Assembly (NCBI GenBank): GCA_003194525.1
Contig: NBIV01000372.1
Span: 1 to 50,066 of the forward strand
Source of the DNA: Gracilariopsis chorda
Lineage: Eukaryota > Rhodophyta > Florideophyceae > Gracilariales > Gracilariaceae
Direction: 5' to 3'
DNA: 50,066 nucleotides
The translations under genes and the position numbers were made by a program. The notes below the pieces were generated by a model. That model saw only the letters and a list, made by a program, of their open reading frames with translations, was not told the origin of the DNA and searched no databases. Shown here one piece after another: positions 28,090-38,020 of this stretch; position 1 is the stretch's first letter; every line of letters starts with the position of its first letter.

Positions 28090-29418
28090 GTTCCTCGCGC
28101 TCACGTTCTACAGTAAAACCCAAACAATTCACGAATTCTTCCATGTAACGCGTTTTCATGCTGCTTTGTGAATACATCGGCCATCAACTCACTTCGCCTT
28201 TGATATTCTATTCGAACCAGTTCACGTTGCACAGCATCTCTCACGAGATGAAAATTCACTTCTATGTGCTTCGTTTTCTCATTGACAATTTCAACTTGAA
28301 TGAGTGATATTATTCATTGGTTGGCGCCATCGAGCAGTACCGAACTGATCGTGCTTCTTTAACAGTTCTTTCCTTAATCTTCGTAGCCATACTCCCTCTT
28401 AAACTTCAAATGACATAGCTACATACTCTGCTTCTAGCTTTGATTGCGCTACGAATGTTGCTACTTGCTGTGCCACGATATTGGTCCTCCGGCGTAGCTA
28501 AAAATACATCTACTCGCAGAATTTCGGTCAATCTTATCACCTGAAAATTGAGCATCTGAAGAGCCAAGTAATCGTCCAGACGAATCCAGATTATACGATA
28601 TAGCTGTGTGTTTTGTAATATTCAAGTACTTCAAAACGTTTTTCGCAGCGTGCCAATGTTGATGAGTGTAGCATTGCATGAACCACACAAATTACCCAAT
28701 GAGAAAGCAATATCCGGTTGCACTGTGTTGCTCAAGTGCATGAGTCATAATATCAACTCTCGGTACGGAAGATGGAGATCATTGGCGTCATCCCCGGTAG
28801 ACTCTTTGAATAAATGTCCTCGAAGGGGAATGTGAACGTCAGCTGCGTCCAGTATCCTAAACTGAATTGCTAGCTTGGATATCATTGGCTCATTGTGCAG
28901 CCTAAGAGTGCGTCTTTCATCGCTGTGCTCTATGATCATGCCTAGGAATTTGCGAGGATTCTCGTAGACTCCAATCTCGACATATGTCTGTAGTCGTTCA
29001 GTGAATTAGTAGAGTAACTTGTTGTGTTCTTCTATCACAATTCCGTCATCCAGGTGCACCAGAACTATGAGGCGCCTGTTTTTCTTACATAGATGAATAA
29101 TCGTAGATCATTACCGGACGCAGTACAACCGATAAGCTGCATGATCTTCTTAAACTTTGCTCTCCACGCTCTTGAGGCCTGCATCAAACCATAGATAGCC
29201 TTCTGAAGGTTTTGAACGTGATTCTTCTTATCCACGTCAACGAATCCTTCTAGCTTTTTCATTTCAAGTTCTTCAGAGAGGTCTACGTATAGGAAGGCAG
29301 TGCGAAAATCAAACTGGATAGCTTCTAGGTTGTTCGCTGTCATGATTAATAAGAGAAACGTGCTCTGAAGACACACCCCAAGTGTTACCGTCTGCACAGA
29401 TGAGCCCTTTGTCACCAA
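28090..29418 (-). pseudogene. Ty1/copia pol fragment: reverse transcriptase to RNase H
   Basis: Right to left on the minus strand: AIQFDFRTAFLYVDLSEELE and VQNLQKAIYGLMQASRAWRAK (copia reverse transcriptase), then RGHLFKESTGDDANDLHLPY, then WHAAKNVLKYLNITKHTAIS and GSSDAQFSGDKIDRNSASRC (RNase H start), then VNEKTKHIEVNFHLVRDAV and RRSELMADVFTKQHENAL (RNase H end). The YVDD region is present only as a frame-shifted remnant near 29050. Several stops and frame changes make it non-functional. Confidence 0.8.
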
Positions 29419-30259
29419 TAGGAGAAGAACAACATGGAACAGAACTAGAAGTAATCACAGATAGGAGACGTTGCACCCCCTATACCACACCACCGAAACA
29501 CACCATGCAGGCTGGAAACAAAGATCCAACGGTAGATCTAACCGTTTACTTGACGGTCCACACGACAAGGGACAACCCAAAACCTCCAGGAAATGAATCT
29601 ATGGACAACGAATGAGTAATCGATGTCATGGTTGGTCACGAGCATACTATTTTCGGGATTCGTTACTAGATACGGTGGTATGGGTAGGCGGCTTTCCATA
29701 GAAAGATGGGGGCCCCTCAACACGTACCTGATAACTTCCTCATAATGTACAGTAGCAAACTCGGCGTAACCCCGCCAGTTGGATTAATTAACACCACCGT
29801 GGTGCAGCACCGCTAAGGAGAGGGGGAGAAGCTGGTTTGAGCGCAATTAAAAGAGTTGCACCACTAATAAGAAATAAAGATAACAACCAGTACTTAAAAG
29901 TTGCACATAACATACTCATGATGTGGCACAAGAGAATACCAGAAGGAACAAGAACCTTACGGAGCATGGAAAGATGGATATCCGTATCCACCGCGTTCTC
30001 TCTCGCCACCAAGAAGTAGCGTAGACCCTGGAGGGTGCCCTCTACGAGCACGACTGGCCCATTCACTGGTATTGTGACCACCGCCTGGAGTAGTCCCAGC
30101 CATGGGAGATGAACCAGATGAGAGATCGGATTGAATAGATGTAAACCTTGCGTGACGGTAATAGGGATAGATATATTGGGATATACAAGGTGCATATCTG
30201 TCGGTCGAGCCGAAGTGGCCAGAGGACCACACGGAGCCTTGGGTGGAATACCTGATTGA
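29419..30259. other. Unassigned stretch between opposite copia fragments
   Basis: The plus strand at 29940-30060 gives a Pro/Ser/Arg-rich reading (KDGYPYPPRSLSPPRSS), possibly a gag tail or a linker. Large minus-strand frames here (29788-30315) have no motif. Nothing can be named. Confidence 0.3.
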
Positions 30260-32480
30260 GAAGCAAAAACATATGTCAAGGTTGTTAGTGAACCGCGCAT
30301 TGAAGCACAAGGCACCTGCAGCTGCCGATATGAGCTATCAAGTCAGAGACAAGCTTCTGGTTGGGAGTAAGAAAGTCGTGGAACACCGAAGAAAGAAATG
30401 ATTTTGTAGTGCAATGGCCGGAAGCGGGAGTGCACCGAAAGATGTTCGGGATCTTTCCTCGCTAGAGGTGAGCCCAGTTGGGTAGAGCCCTCCCAGGAAT
30501 GGCACGAGTACATGCCCAGAGCCAATTCCCCCGGTTTGGATCCTTTGTTGGGGAAGGATACTGTTGCGATGGCAACTCGCTGGCGTAGAAAACACTACAA
30601 TCCCAGAAATGGGTGTAGAATAATAGATAGAACTAAATAAATTACTGCGCTTTGGTGTTTCATGCCCACTACTGTGGCCAACTACCTATTTACTCTTCCG
30701 TGTCCCACGTGTCAAATCCACTATTTGCGTTCGTATTTCATACAATGACTACATTACTGAAACATTCGGGAAATCAACCAAGTACCAAGAATCCCTCCCT
30801 GAGGGCATTGTACCTCATGCTTGGACCATTTACGGTCAACGGGATAAATGAAGCGAAAAATGTTATCCATATAAAGAATGAGCGCATCAGTACCGCAATG
30901 CTATTCAGTCCAGCGCAAGTGAAACGGTACAATGAGCGAGAGATACTTGCAAATTCTTTCTTCTCAGAACTAAGGGATGCCTTTCTTCGTTCATCACCCT
31001 GGTCGACGAAGATTTCTTCTTGACGGAGATAATTGACAAAAATTATCCCTGGGCAACTTCGAAAGAGATGGCGGAGGCTACAAAGCGAGAGACCGAAGGC
31101 TTACTATACCGCGGTACCTTCAAGATCATTCTCCGAGAAGAAATATCTGCTGATGGTCACGTGCTTCCTGGCAGATTCGTGTTAGCAATTAGGTCCACTC
31201 ATAACGAAGCGGTTAAGTAAAAGGCAAGGTACGTCAAAGGTGGCCATCGTGATCGATTGAAACATATGATGTTGCATTCGACAAATACGCTGCAGCTTCA
31301 GTTGATCAGGCTATTGTTCGCACTTGCAACCATCTTTGGTTTCGAGGTCTGGACGTCGGATGTGCGTCAGATCTACCTCCAATCTTCAGAACCGTTAGCA
31401 CGCCATATCATCATCGCCAAGCCTGTAACTCAATTTGAACTCAAGCCATCTGAGTGTCTGCAGCTGCTTCAACCCTTACATGGAATTTGTGAATCAGGTG
31501 ATCTTTGGTATTTAACAATTGATCTGAATCATATTAGACGTTTAGGTATGAAACCACTTCGTTCAAAATCGGCGCTCTACGTCCTCATGAAAGAAATTCT
31601 AAAGGGTTTGTCTGGCGGATACGTCGATGATGTACTGCGTGCTGGCGATGAAGAATTTCAGAAGACTTCGCCATTTAGACGAAAGAGTTTCGAAATGGCT
31701 GCAGATCAACGCCTTCTGTATATGTTCACAAATTTTTCACTGAACCGTCATCAAAGTGAGGTGATCATTCAGGATCAGCATATTTATCTCCGCAACGTCG
31801 AAGAGCTGAAGCCCTCATCAAGCAACAAGTCATTTCGTTCAATTCGAATGAGACTAGTCTGGATTTGGAATGCTAGACCCGACAGTCTCTTCGAGATATC
31901 GCAATTGGCGCAAGTGACAGAACAGATGTTCGAAAAAGAAGGGGAAACGCTTATCAGACAACTCAACGGTACTGTTTAGTATGCTGAGACTCACCACGTA
32001 TCCCTGCGATTAATACCTCTGGACACACTTAAGCTCCGAGTCTTTTGCTTTTCAGACTCATCATTCGCGAGCAATGTTGATTTGGCTTTGCAACTTTGAC
32101 ATTATTGGAGACGCAAATGGTGCAGCTGTTCCAATTTGCTTCAAGTCCTACAAGTCGAGAAGAGAAAATCGTTCTACAATGGTTGGAGAAGTAATCGCAT
32201 TTAGTGATCTCTTTGATATCTCCACCATGTTTTCTGACGAACTACGTTTAATCACTCGGAGAAAACAACTCCAGTTCAGCTACTCACGGATAGAAAGGCT
32301 TTGTTTAACGTCACCTCTAAAGTTTCCCGAACATCGGAGAAGAAAATGATGTTAGATATTGCGGCTGCTAGAGAGGGATTCAAAGACAGAGCTATATCAG
32401 ATGTTGGATTTGTAAGACGTTTGTAGAGCATTGGCGATGGAGTTACCAAGGTCATGCATCAAGCAGCGTTGCGATTAATT
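30260..32480 (+). pseudogene. Ty1/copia pol fragment: integrase C-terminus to RNase H, interrupted by a solo-LTR-like repeat
   Basis: 30270-30400 reads LLVNRALKHKAPAAADMSYQ and VRDKLLVGSKKVV, like the integrase C-terminal part. The ~410-bp repeat at 30405 intervenes, after which LGPFTVNGINEAKNVIHIKN and FSPAQVKRYNEREILANSFF continue the same region. Then come the reverse transcriptase (RGTFKIILREEISADGHVLP, ARYVKGGHRD, FEVWTSDVRQIYLQSSE, GGYVDDVLRAGDEEF), a DTxPDxxFEISQLAQ-like block (ARPDSLFEISQLAQVTEQ) and RNase H (VFCFSDSSFASNVD, LTDRKALFNVTSKVSRTSEK, LDIAAAREGFKDRAISDVGF). A TAA at 31218, another at 31977 and later frame changes kill it. The catalytic YVDD is kept. Confidence 0.8.
30405..30815 (+). 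repeat. ~410-bp LTR-like repeat, copy 2, inside a copia integrase
   Basis: Same orientation as 26690-27105. Protein readings on its two sides are consecutive parts of one integrase C-terminal region, so it appears to have landed there as a unit. I could not find a clear target-site duplication; the boundary on the right is uncertain by some tens of bases. Confidence 0.65.
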
Positions 32481-32969
32481 CTAGACGGGAAAGTTAGATA
32501 CTACTGTTGAAGAGTGGATAATCTGCGTTTGACCGTCAGACACCTTCATGTGTCACTATAACGTAGCTTTTGCAATGTTTTGATGGACAGTGGTACGATA
32601 TGGCGTCACCCGAACGTCCAATCGCACGCCTGTCCATCGAGACTAGCCTCCCGCCTTGTAAAAGACCTCATGAAGAGTGCTGAACACTCACTGCGACGGT
32701 TGCAGAGATGGTAGATGTGCGCGGTTGCGGCGCAGGAAGAGTTTGTACTTGTGTGCAAGTGTGGTAGGCTCGGTGCCCTCGTAATTACTAAGACGCCTAG
32801 TGATTGTCTGTATAAAAAGGGTTCAGAATGTTCCCCTATATGGAAACAAGCTGCTTTCTACTGCTACCTACCAGGTGATGGCTACGCACTGCAACCCACG
32901 CATGAGGTTGCAGAGCCCGAACGAAGTGGGTGGCAAGGTCCCAAAATGGCAGTGGGTGCGTAGCATCCA
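32481..32969. other. Unassigned stretch, probably downstream end of the chromovirus
   Basis: It follows the chromodomain on the minus strand and would contain the polypurine tract and 3' LTR of that element if they survive. A TATA-like TATAAAAAGGG is present on the plus strand at about 32811. No gene is visible. Confidence 0.35.
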
Positions 32970-33755
32970 CTACAATCCCCTCTCTAAAATACCAAGCTCC
33001 TCATGGTCTCTGGCCGCCAAGTCTGGCGGCGTGTTCTTTTGGCGCAGTAGTCTCAAGACCATTTTGGAAACATCTTTGTACTCTCGATGTATTGGTTCCA
33101 ATGTGTCCTCAAACGTTGAAAGTCCTTTCCAGCGTGCAAGCACGATTAGTTCATGCTTTTGGACGACCAGTTTCAACAGTCGCGCAACGGGCATCCTATT
33201 CTCGGAAGACAGTACGTTTCACATGATAGCTTCAGTGTCTAAGGATGCATCATGGTAAATCTTAAGTCTCGTGCCTTGTATATCCTCTACAGCGCCATAT
33301 CTAGGATAATCAACTCAAAATACGTAATCGGAAAGGGCCTGTACGATGCGGCGTGGCCCTCACCGACGAAGTGCTAATTTCTCACCGATAAAGAACACAT
33401 CACGGGCAACTATAACAAAATCGTGGATCGCGAAGTTTGCCAGATGTGCCTTAGAAGCACGAAAGAGAGACTGGTTCCAATTCTGATGGAGGTTGTCATG
33501 TACGACGGGGGTGCAACTCTGCAAATTTTGCTTTCAATGCTTCGATGTTATTTCATCGCTCCTGCTGTCCGAAATTGAGCGTGACTGAAGAGACTGTGGA
33601 GGAGTGGAGAATTTTCGAGATGTATGGCGTCTGTGCTATGCCAATGAAGGCAGTAATGGGTGCGGTATTGCTGCGGCTCTAAGTGTGGAGCAACGCATTT
33701 GCGTAATATCCACGCGGCTGAAACTCATAAGAGTGAGACGTAGTCCCCAAAATGG
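32970..33755 (-). pseudogene. Ty3/chromovirus integrase C-terminus and chromodomain
   Basis: Minus strand, right to left: ITAFIGIAQTPYISKILHSS and VTLNFGQQE (integrase C-terminal linker), then CTPVVHDNLHQNWNQSLFRA and KAHLANFAIHDFVIVARDVF, FIGEKLALRR, then DIQGTRLKIYHDASLDTEAI (GPY/F-like region), then LIVLARWKGLSTFEDTLEPI and EYKDVSKMVLRLLR, a clear chromodomain (WKGLS...ED-T-EP). The chromodomain steers integration to chromatin in chromoviruses. Stops occur within the GPY/F part. The core of the same integrase is at 36480-36967. Confidence 0.75.
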
Positions 33756-33799
33756 CTCTACGGTATATCAGTAGGACTCAGGTGGAGTGGCACCAAGTG

Positions 33800-34025
33800 G
33801 ATGTTTTAGTGTGTGCAAGTTCACGTAGGAAGGTAGGAATCTGGAGTGGATTGCAGAATGATGGACGCATGTGCGCGTGTGGTACAGCGCCATGCTGTGA
33901 TGTTATGTTTTACTTGGAACAACCCCTCACGGTGCCTGACACTGGTCTAGCCACGTTTGTGGACCTGAGGAGGTGTGCACTATTTTAGTTAACTATTAAT
34001 ATTTATTTCTGTAGTGTAACTACTT
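33800..34025 (+). repeat. Direct repeat copy A within the 33.8-36.5 kb insertion
   Basis: Shares with 35675-35910 the words GGTAGGAATCT, GATTGCAG, GCGCGTGTG, GGTGCCTGACACTGG, CTGAGGAGGTGT and TAGTGTAACTACTT, in the same order and spacing. Confidence 0.65.
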
Positions 34026-35674
34026 CGGTTAGCGCGACCTAACTGTAGGGAGTGCTAAGTAATTCAACTCGAGTCTTCGGTCGCATATAATTGCTCAGTG
34101 AAGTGCAATCCTCAATGAGGAAGACCCAGCGATGCCATGTGGACTTGATGTTTTTGCCGCTTTCGCGTGTTTATGATTATTACCGCTATTAACGGGTGTC
34201 TCAGCCCTCAGCGGATCCGCACTGTGCACCAGGTGCACACCTGTGCATGCGCCGTGTGCCGCCCAAGGCGTGAGTGGACCACGTGGGACACGGATAGTCA
34301 AGAGGAGGTTGGTACCACGGTGTGGACATTTTGTTAACTTACATTTATTATTTATTATTTATCTACGCTACAGTAGGGAGATTACTACACTATATAGTGG
34401 CTCGGCGACCTCGCCCTGACATTGAGTAAACTTCCCCAAACCAGGGTTCTTGGCTCTAAGTCTTTTCCGCTTTCGCGAGTCTTCTACACTCCTCGGAGGT
34501 AAAGCCGCGTTACTAACAGTAGACCTATCCACCCTGCGTCACTAAGAGTATCACCGCCTTGGGCACTTGTCACTTAATTCACCACCGCCGTGTTCTCGCC
34601 CCTGTATAGGGTTCCTCTGTACCCTTTTCCGTGGTCCCGTTGGCCCACACCCCCGTCGCCCCCAATCGGGCATCCCCCGTATTTCCCTTACCCCACTCTC
34701 GTGGTTTCTACCCCCTTTGTGTGGTTGCTCGTCACGGCTGACGCGTGTCTCTCGTGCCGGTATCCCGTGACGTCCTCCCCCACTTACGTGGACTCGTACT
34801 CCTTGGAAGGGCTGTTTTCCCATTCGTGGGGATCCTAATCCTACCGTTTCAACTCTCCCCGCTTGGCGTGAGGGTGAGCCTCGGCTTTACAACCCTACCT
34901 CGTCGTGCTCATCCGGAGAGGCTCCGTTCGCTGTGTTACCCTCCAGAGGGGAAGATTCCGAACGTCTTCGTGTGTTGACGCGCTTGCGGGTATTGCACTA
35001 CATTCAGTTTGACCTGAAGAGTCTGGCTCTGGATTGTATTGCCTTTGCAGCGTGCACTACTCCACCCGGAGGGTCACTGCAATCGGTTTGCACTATATAC
35101 CCGCTCGGTACAACTAACGATGTACTGTGCTCACCAACTGTCGTGTGAAATCTATTTTTTCTGTGTTACAGATATCGACGCTGTATTGCGTATTCCTTTG
35201 TTGTTTGTTGTTGCTTTTGCACCCACCGTCGGGTCTGTTCTCGCTGTCCGCACGACCCTTTGGGTGGCTCCGTTCTTTCGTTGGATAGCCCTCCTTTCTG
35301 GGTTCGCACTGGTCCACCGTTCGCGTGTTCCACTGTTTCCCGCTTTTACCGTTCCTCTTTACCTCTGTGGTATTTCCGAACTACTGTCGGTCTTACACCC
35401 GACACCTGGGTAGACGGAAAACTCAGCCACTAAGTCTACCTCGCAAGAGGGCACGGACTCGGGCATTGTTGAGTGTCACCCATTTCCGGGGCTTGCATTA
35501 CAATAAGATGGAGCGTTGGTCAGTGCGCTTTGAATGATTGGAAGAAAGTCTGGCCACTCTTTGACGTGAGGCAACGGGAATGACGTGAAAATCGCGATGA
35601 TGCTACTCAAAGGAGGGTGACGCGGCTACCGTGACGGCTCTACTGTATACGAGCTGGATCCATACAAGGTGATG

Positions 35675-35910
35675 CCAATGGGAAGGTTTAATGTGTGAAG
35701 TTACACCTAGGAATGTAGGAATCTAGAATGGATTGCAGGATGAGTGGACGTGTGTGCGCGTGTGACACAGCACCATGTTGTAGTGTTATGACTTACTTCG
35801 GTTGTCCCATCATGGTGCCTGACACTGGCCTGGCAACGTGTGTGGAACTGAGGAGGTGTACACTATCGTAGTAAAATATTATTATAAAATTTGGTAGTGT
35901 AACTACTTAC
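35675..35910 (+). repeat. Direct repeat copy B within the 33.8-36.5 kb insertion
   Basis: The mate of 33800-34025, about 1.88 kb downstream. Divergence by eye is some 20-25 percent, so the insertion is old. Confidence 0.65.
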
Positions 35911-36479
35911 ATGAGCGCAAACTCGTCTTGGCGAGCACCAATTAAAGGTAACCCGAGACTTACGTCATTCATAACTGTTTAGTTGGACCTCAAGTATCTG
36001 GCTCTAGATTTTCGCTACATTGCGTCGTTTAGTACTCTTTGCAGACGGTCACCGCTTTGAATTTGCTAAATTCAACCGCCCGGTAAGCATAAAGATAGTC
36101 CACGTTATAATTGTCGTTTGAAGTTTACATACCGTGTGGTACTGGTATTGCCTCTGTGTTTAGTACCTTTTTCGCTATAACTCCCGTGCATGTAAACCCT
36201 CCTTGGGGTCTGTTTCGGCTTTAATCACGACCCAAAGCGTGATATACCTCTGCTATCGATAGGCATTCTTTATGAGACATATTCTAAACAGCCCCATCGC
36301 GTGGCACACTTTTCTCTGGTTTTACCGTCTTTCTGGCTCCGTTTTACCTTCTTTTTATATATTTTTGTGTACAATCGAAAATAACTACAAAATTACATCC
36401 GTATTAAAGATAAAAAGAGGGCTCTAACACTCGTATTGCCTCCAACGTTACCAAAACCCCGGAAACCTTGACTGCGATA

Positions 36480-36967
36480 CGCAATCTTCGAATTTTGCAC
36501 TAGTTTTGAAGTCCATTTAAATTTCAGACACCAGAGCAAGAAAAATTCGAACAATCTCTTTGCCTAAACGCTCAACTGTACCATCACTCTAGTGTGTTTA
36601 GGCGAGAGTAAAATGGTGGGTAACGCGTAGACATTTGGTGACGAGACGCACTGTTTCAATCTTGAAATGTGTTGGTCCATCGCACATTAACCTTTTCGGA
36701 ACTTTGGAGAATGGGCACCAATTGATGATTGCAAGGACTGAGTTCTCAACTGCAGTTCCATGCATGGAGGAGAATTATTTGTACTCTGAATGGTTATCGC
36801 GCAACATGATAATGTACGTCTGCGCATTGCGGCTTGGACCTATTCCGATGTAGTCAAACTGCATCAAATCAAAAGGGTGCGTGCCATGATCAGCTGGTAC
36901 AAATTTTCTCTGTACTGTCTGCCCTCCAAGCGTGAAGATGCAGTAAATGCATGATTTGGTGAACGTG
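36480..36967 (-). pseudogene. Ty3/chromovirus integrase core, truncated by the Ty3 array
   Basis: Minus strand from 36967: CIYCIFTLGGQTVQRKFVPA (the Cys-x2-Cys of the zinc finger), PFDLMQFDYIGIGPSRNAQT (first catalytic Asp), IIMLRDNHSEYK, then VPKRLMCDGPTHFKIETVRL (second Asp) and, past stops, SDGTVERLGKEIVRIFLAL (catalytic Glu). At 36967/36968 the reading ends abruptly at the first LTR of the array, so the array was inserted into the zinc-finger codons. With 32970-33755 it makes up one element in minus orientation. Confidence 0.75.
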
Positions 36968-37804
36968 TGTGTCGGTCGCTAATGTTGCGGAATGTGCCAG
37001 ACATTGCTGGAACACACGTGTAGAATGTCCCAGTAGTGTCTAGCACATTGCACGCTTTGTTGGCCCAGCAAAGACTACAGTATTTTAGTGATGCTGGCGC
37101 AAATTGTCGCTTTATTATTGGTTAGTGTGCAGCTCCAGAGGTCTCTAGAAGCCAATGGAGTAATTTAGACGCACACATAACTAACTAGCAAGGAGAAATG
37201 CGTATTTGACTCGTTTGTAGTGCCTCTAAACACTATAAAAAGAGGTTCTGAGCTTCGGACTTCGGTCTGAACTAACCTCAACAATCAACCAACATCTAAG
37301 CCCCACCCCCCATCAACCTTCAGCCACTTCAACTATCATCAACAACCAGTGAGGCGTTCTCCACTGGATAAAGGGCTTCTAGTGAGGCGTATGCCGCTAG
37401 TTGTCCAATAGGGTGGGGAAGTACCGTCGCTAAGACCGGTTGAAGCGCCTTAGGCGTGGACGGGAGACGGGTAGTGTGTACCAAAGGTGTTTCTGTCGTC
37501 TGTGAGCCCCACCGAAGCTTTGCTCGGATAACGGTGTCGGTCGAAAGACCTGGTGATTTCCGGACGGAAGTACTTGACGGGAAGCTATCCGCAGGCGACG
37601 TGCCGTGCAACCTTTCCTGCAAAGGGCCAGCTTGGGTATAGAGTGAAAGCATATCCCGCTGTTATTAGCTCTCCTCGGGAAGCCCTGTAAGGATTGTATG
37701 CGCCTGCTTCTGGTTAGTGCAGAGGTAGGTAGGCTGCAGAATCCACTTCACATCCGTAGTGTCTGACCGGAAGCCGAGGGTCTGACCCTTAGTGATCCTT
37801 GACA
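36968..37804 (+). repeat. LTR 1 of the Ty3 array
   Basis: Starts TGTGTCGGTC and, in my best reading, ends CTTGACA at 37804, so that TGTC...GACA form short inverted ends. The right end is not provable from the array, because every LTR here is followed by the same internal sequence. The choice is supported by substitutions: about ten differences from LTR 2 are spread from 36998 to about 37758, and almost none lie beyond. A TATAAAA box is at 37234. Just after it are two UUCG-type hairpins (GGACTTCGGTC), and further on CCAGTG...CACTGG, CTAGTG...CGCTAG and GGTCGAAAGACC stems. Confidence 0.75.
37234..37240 (+). promoter_or_regulatory. TATA box of LTR 1
   Basis: TATAAAA in ACACTATAAAAAGAGG, conserved at 42913 and 48590 in LTRs 2 and 3. 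Transcription would begin about 25-30 bases downstream, near the UUCG hairpin, giving a leader of roughly 750 bases before the gag-pol start. Confidence 0.6.
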
Positions 37805-38020
37805 TAATTCTTGGGTTGCGCGCCGTTTCAACAAAGAAGTTAAGAAGTTTTATTTGGGGATTGAGCCTCTTGCTCTCCCTAGTGTTGTTTTATTTCATCG
37901 AGTGGGTTTAGTTCTTTTGATCCCACTGTTCTCAACTTGTTTTGGGGCTTTTAGCTACGAAGAGCACCCTTTTGGCTTTTATTATTACAACTTTTTGGCC
38001 CCCTGCGTCACCGTCTCGTG

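Larger units (their letters stand above)
33756..36479. mobile_element. Insertion splitting the chromovirus integrase, with internal direct repeats
   Basis: The integrase C-terminus ends near 33755 and its core resumes at 36480, so ~2.7 kb came in between. No protein can be read in it; the many short frames at 34551-35537 overlap in all phases. It holds two diverged direct copies of a block (33800-34025 and 35675-35910) and further matches (34998-35060 with 35975-36040, around CTGGCTCT and GGGTCACTGC/CGGTCACCGC). This looks like a non-autonomous LTR element or two stacked LTRs. Exact ends and target duplication could not be fixed. Confidence 0.5.

Noticed and set aside
34551..35537. Series of 70-124-residue frames in the 33.8-36.5 kb insertion
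   Set aside because: Overlapping in several phases and strands, with no family signature; more likely LTR sequence.
37329..37652. 107-residue minus-strand frame in the Ty3 leader, repeated in each LTR
   Set aside because: Its repetition only reflects the repeated DNA; it lies antisense in a structured leader and has no motif.
37329..37804. Hammerhead, HDV-like or group I ribozyme in the leader
   Set aside because: I could not find the hammerhead core (CUGAUGA...GAAA), an HDV-like double pseudoknot, or the group I P7 consensus.
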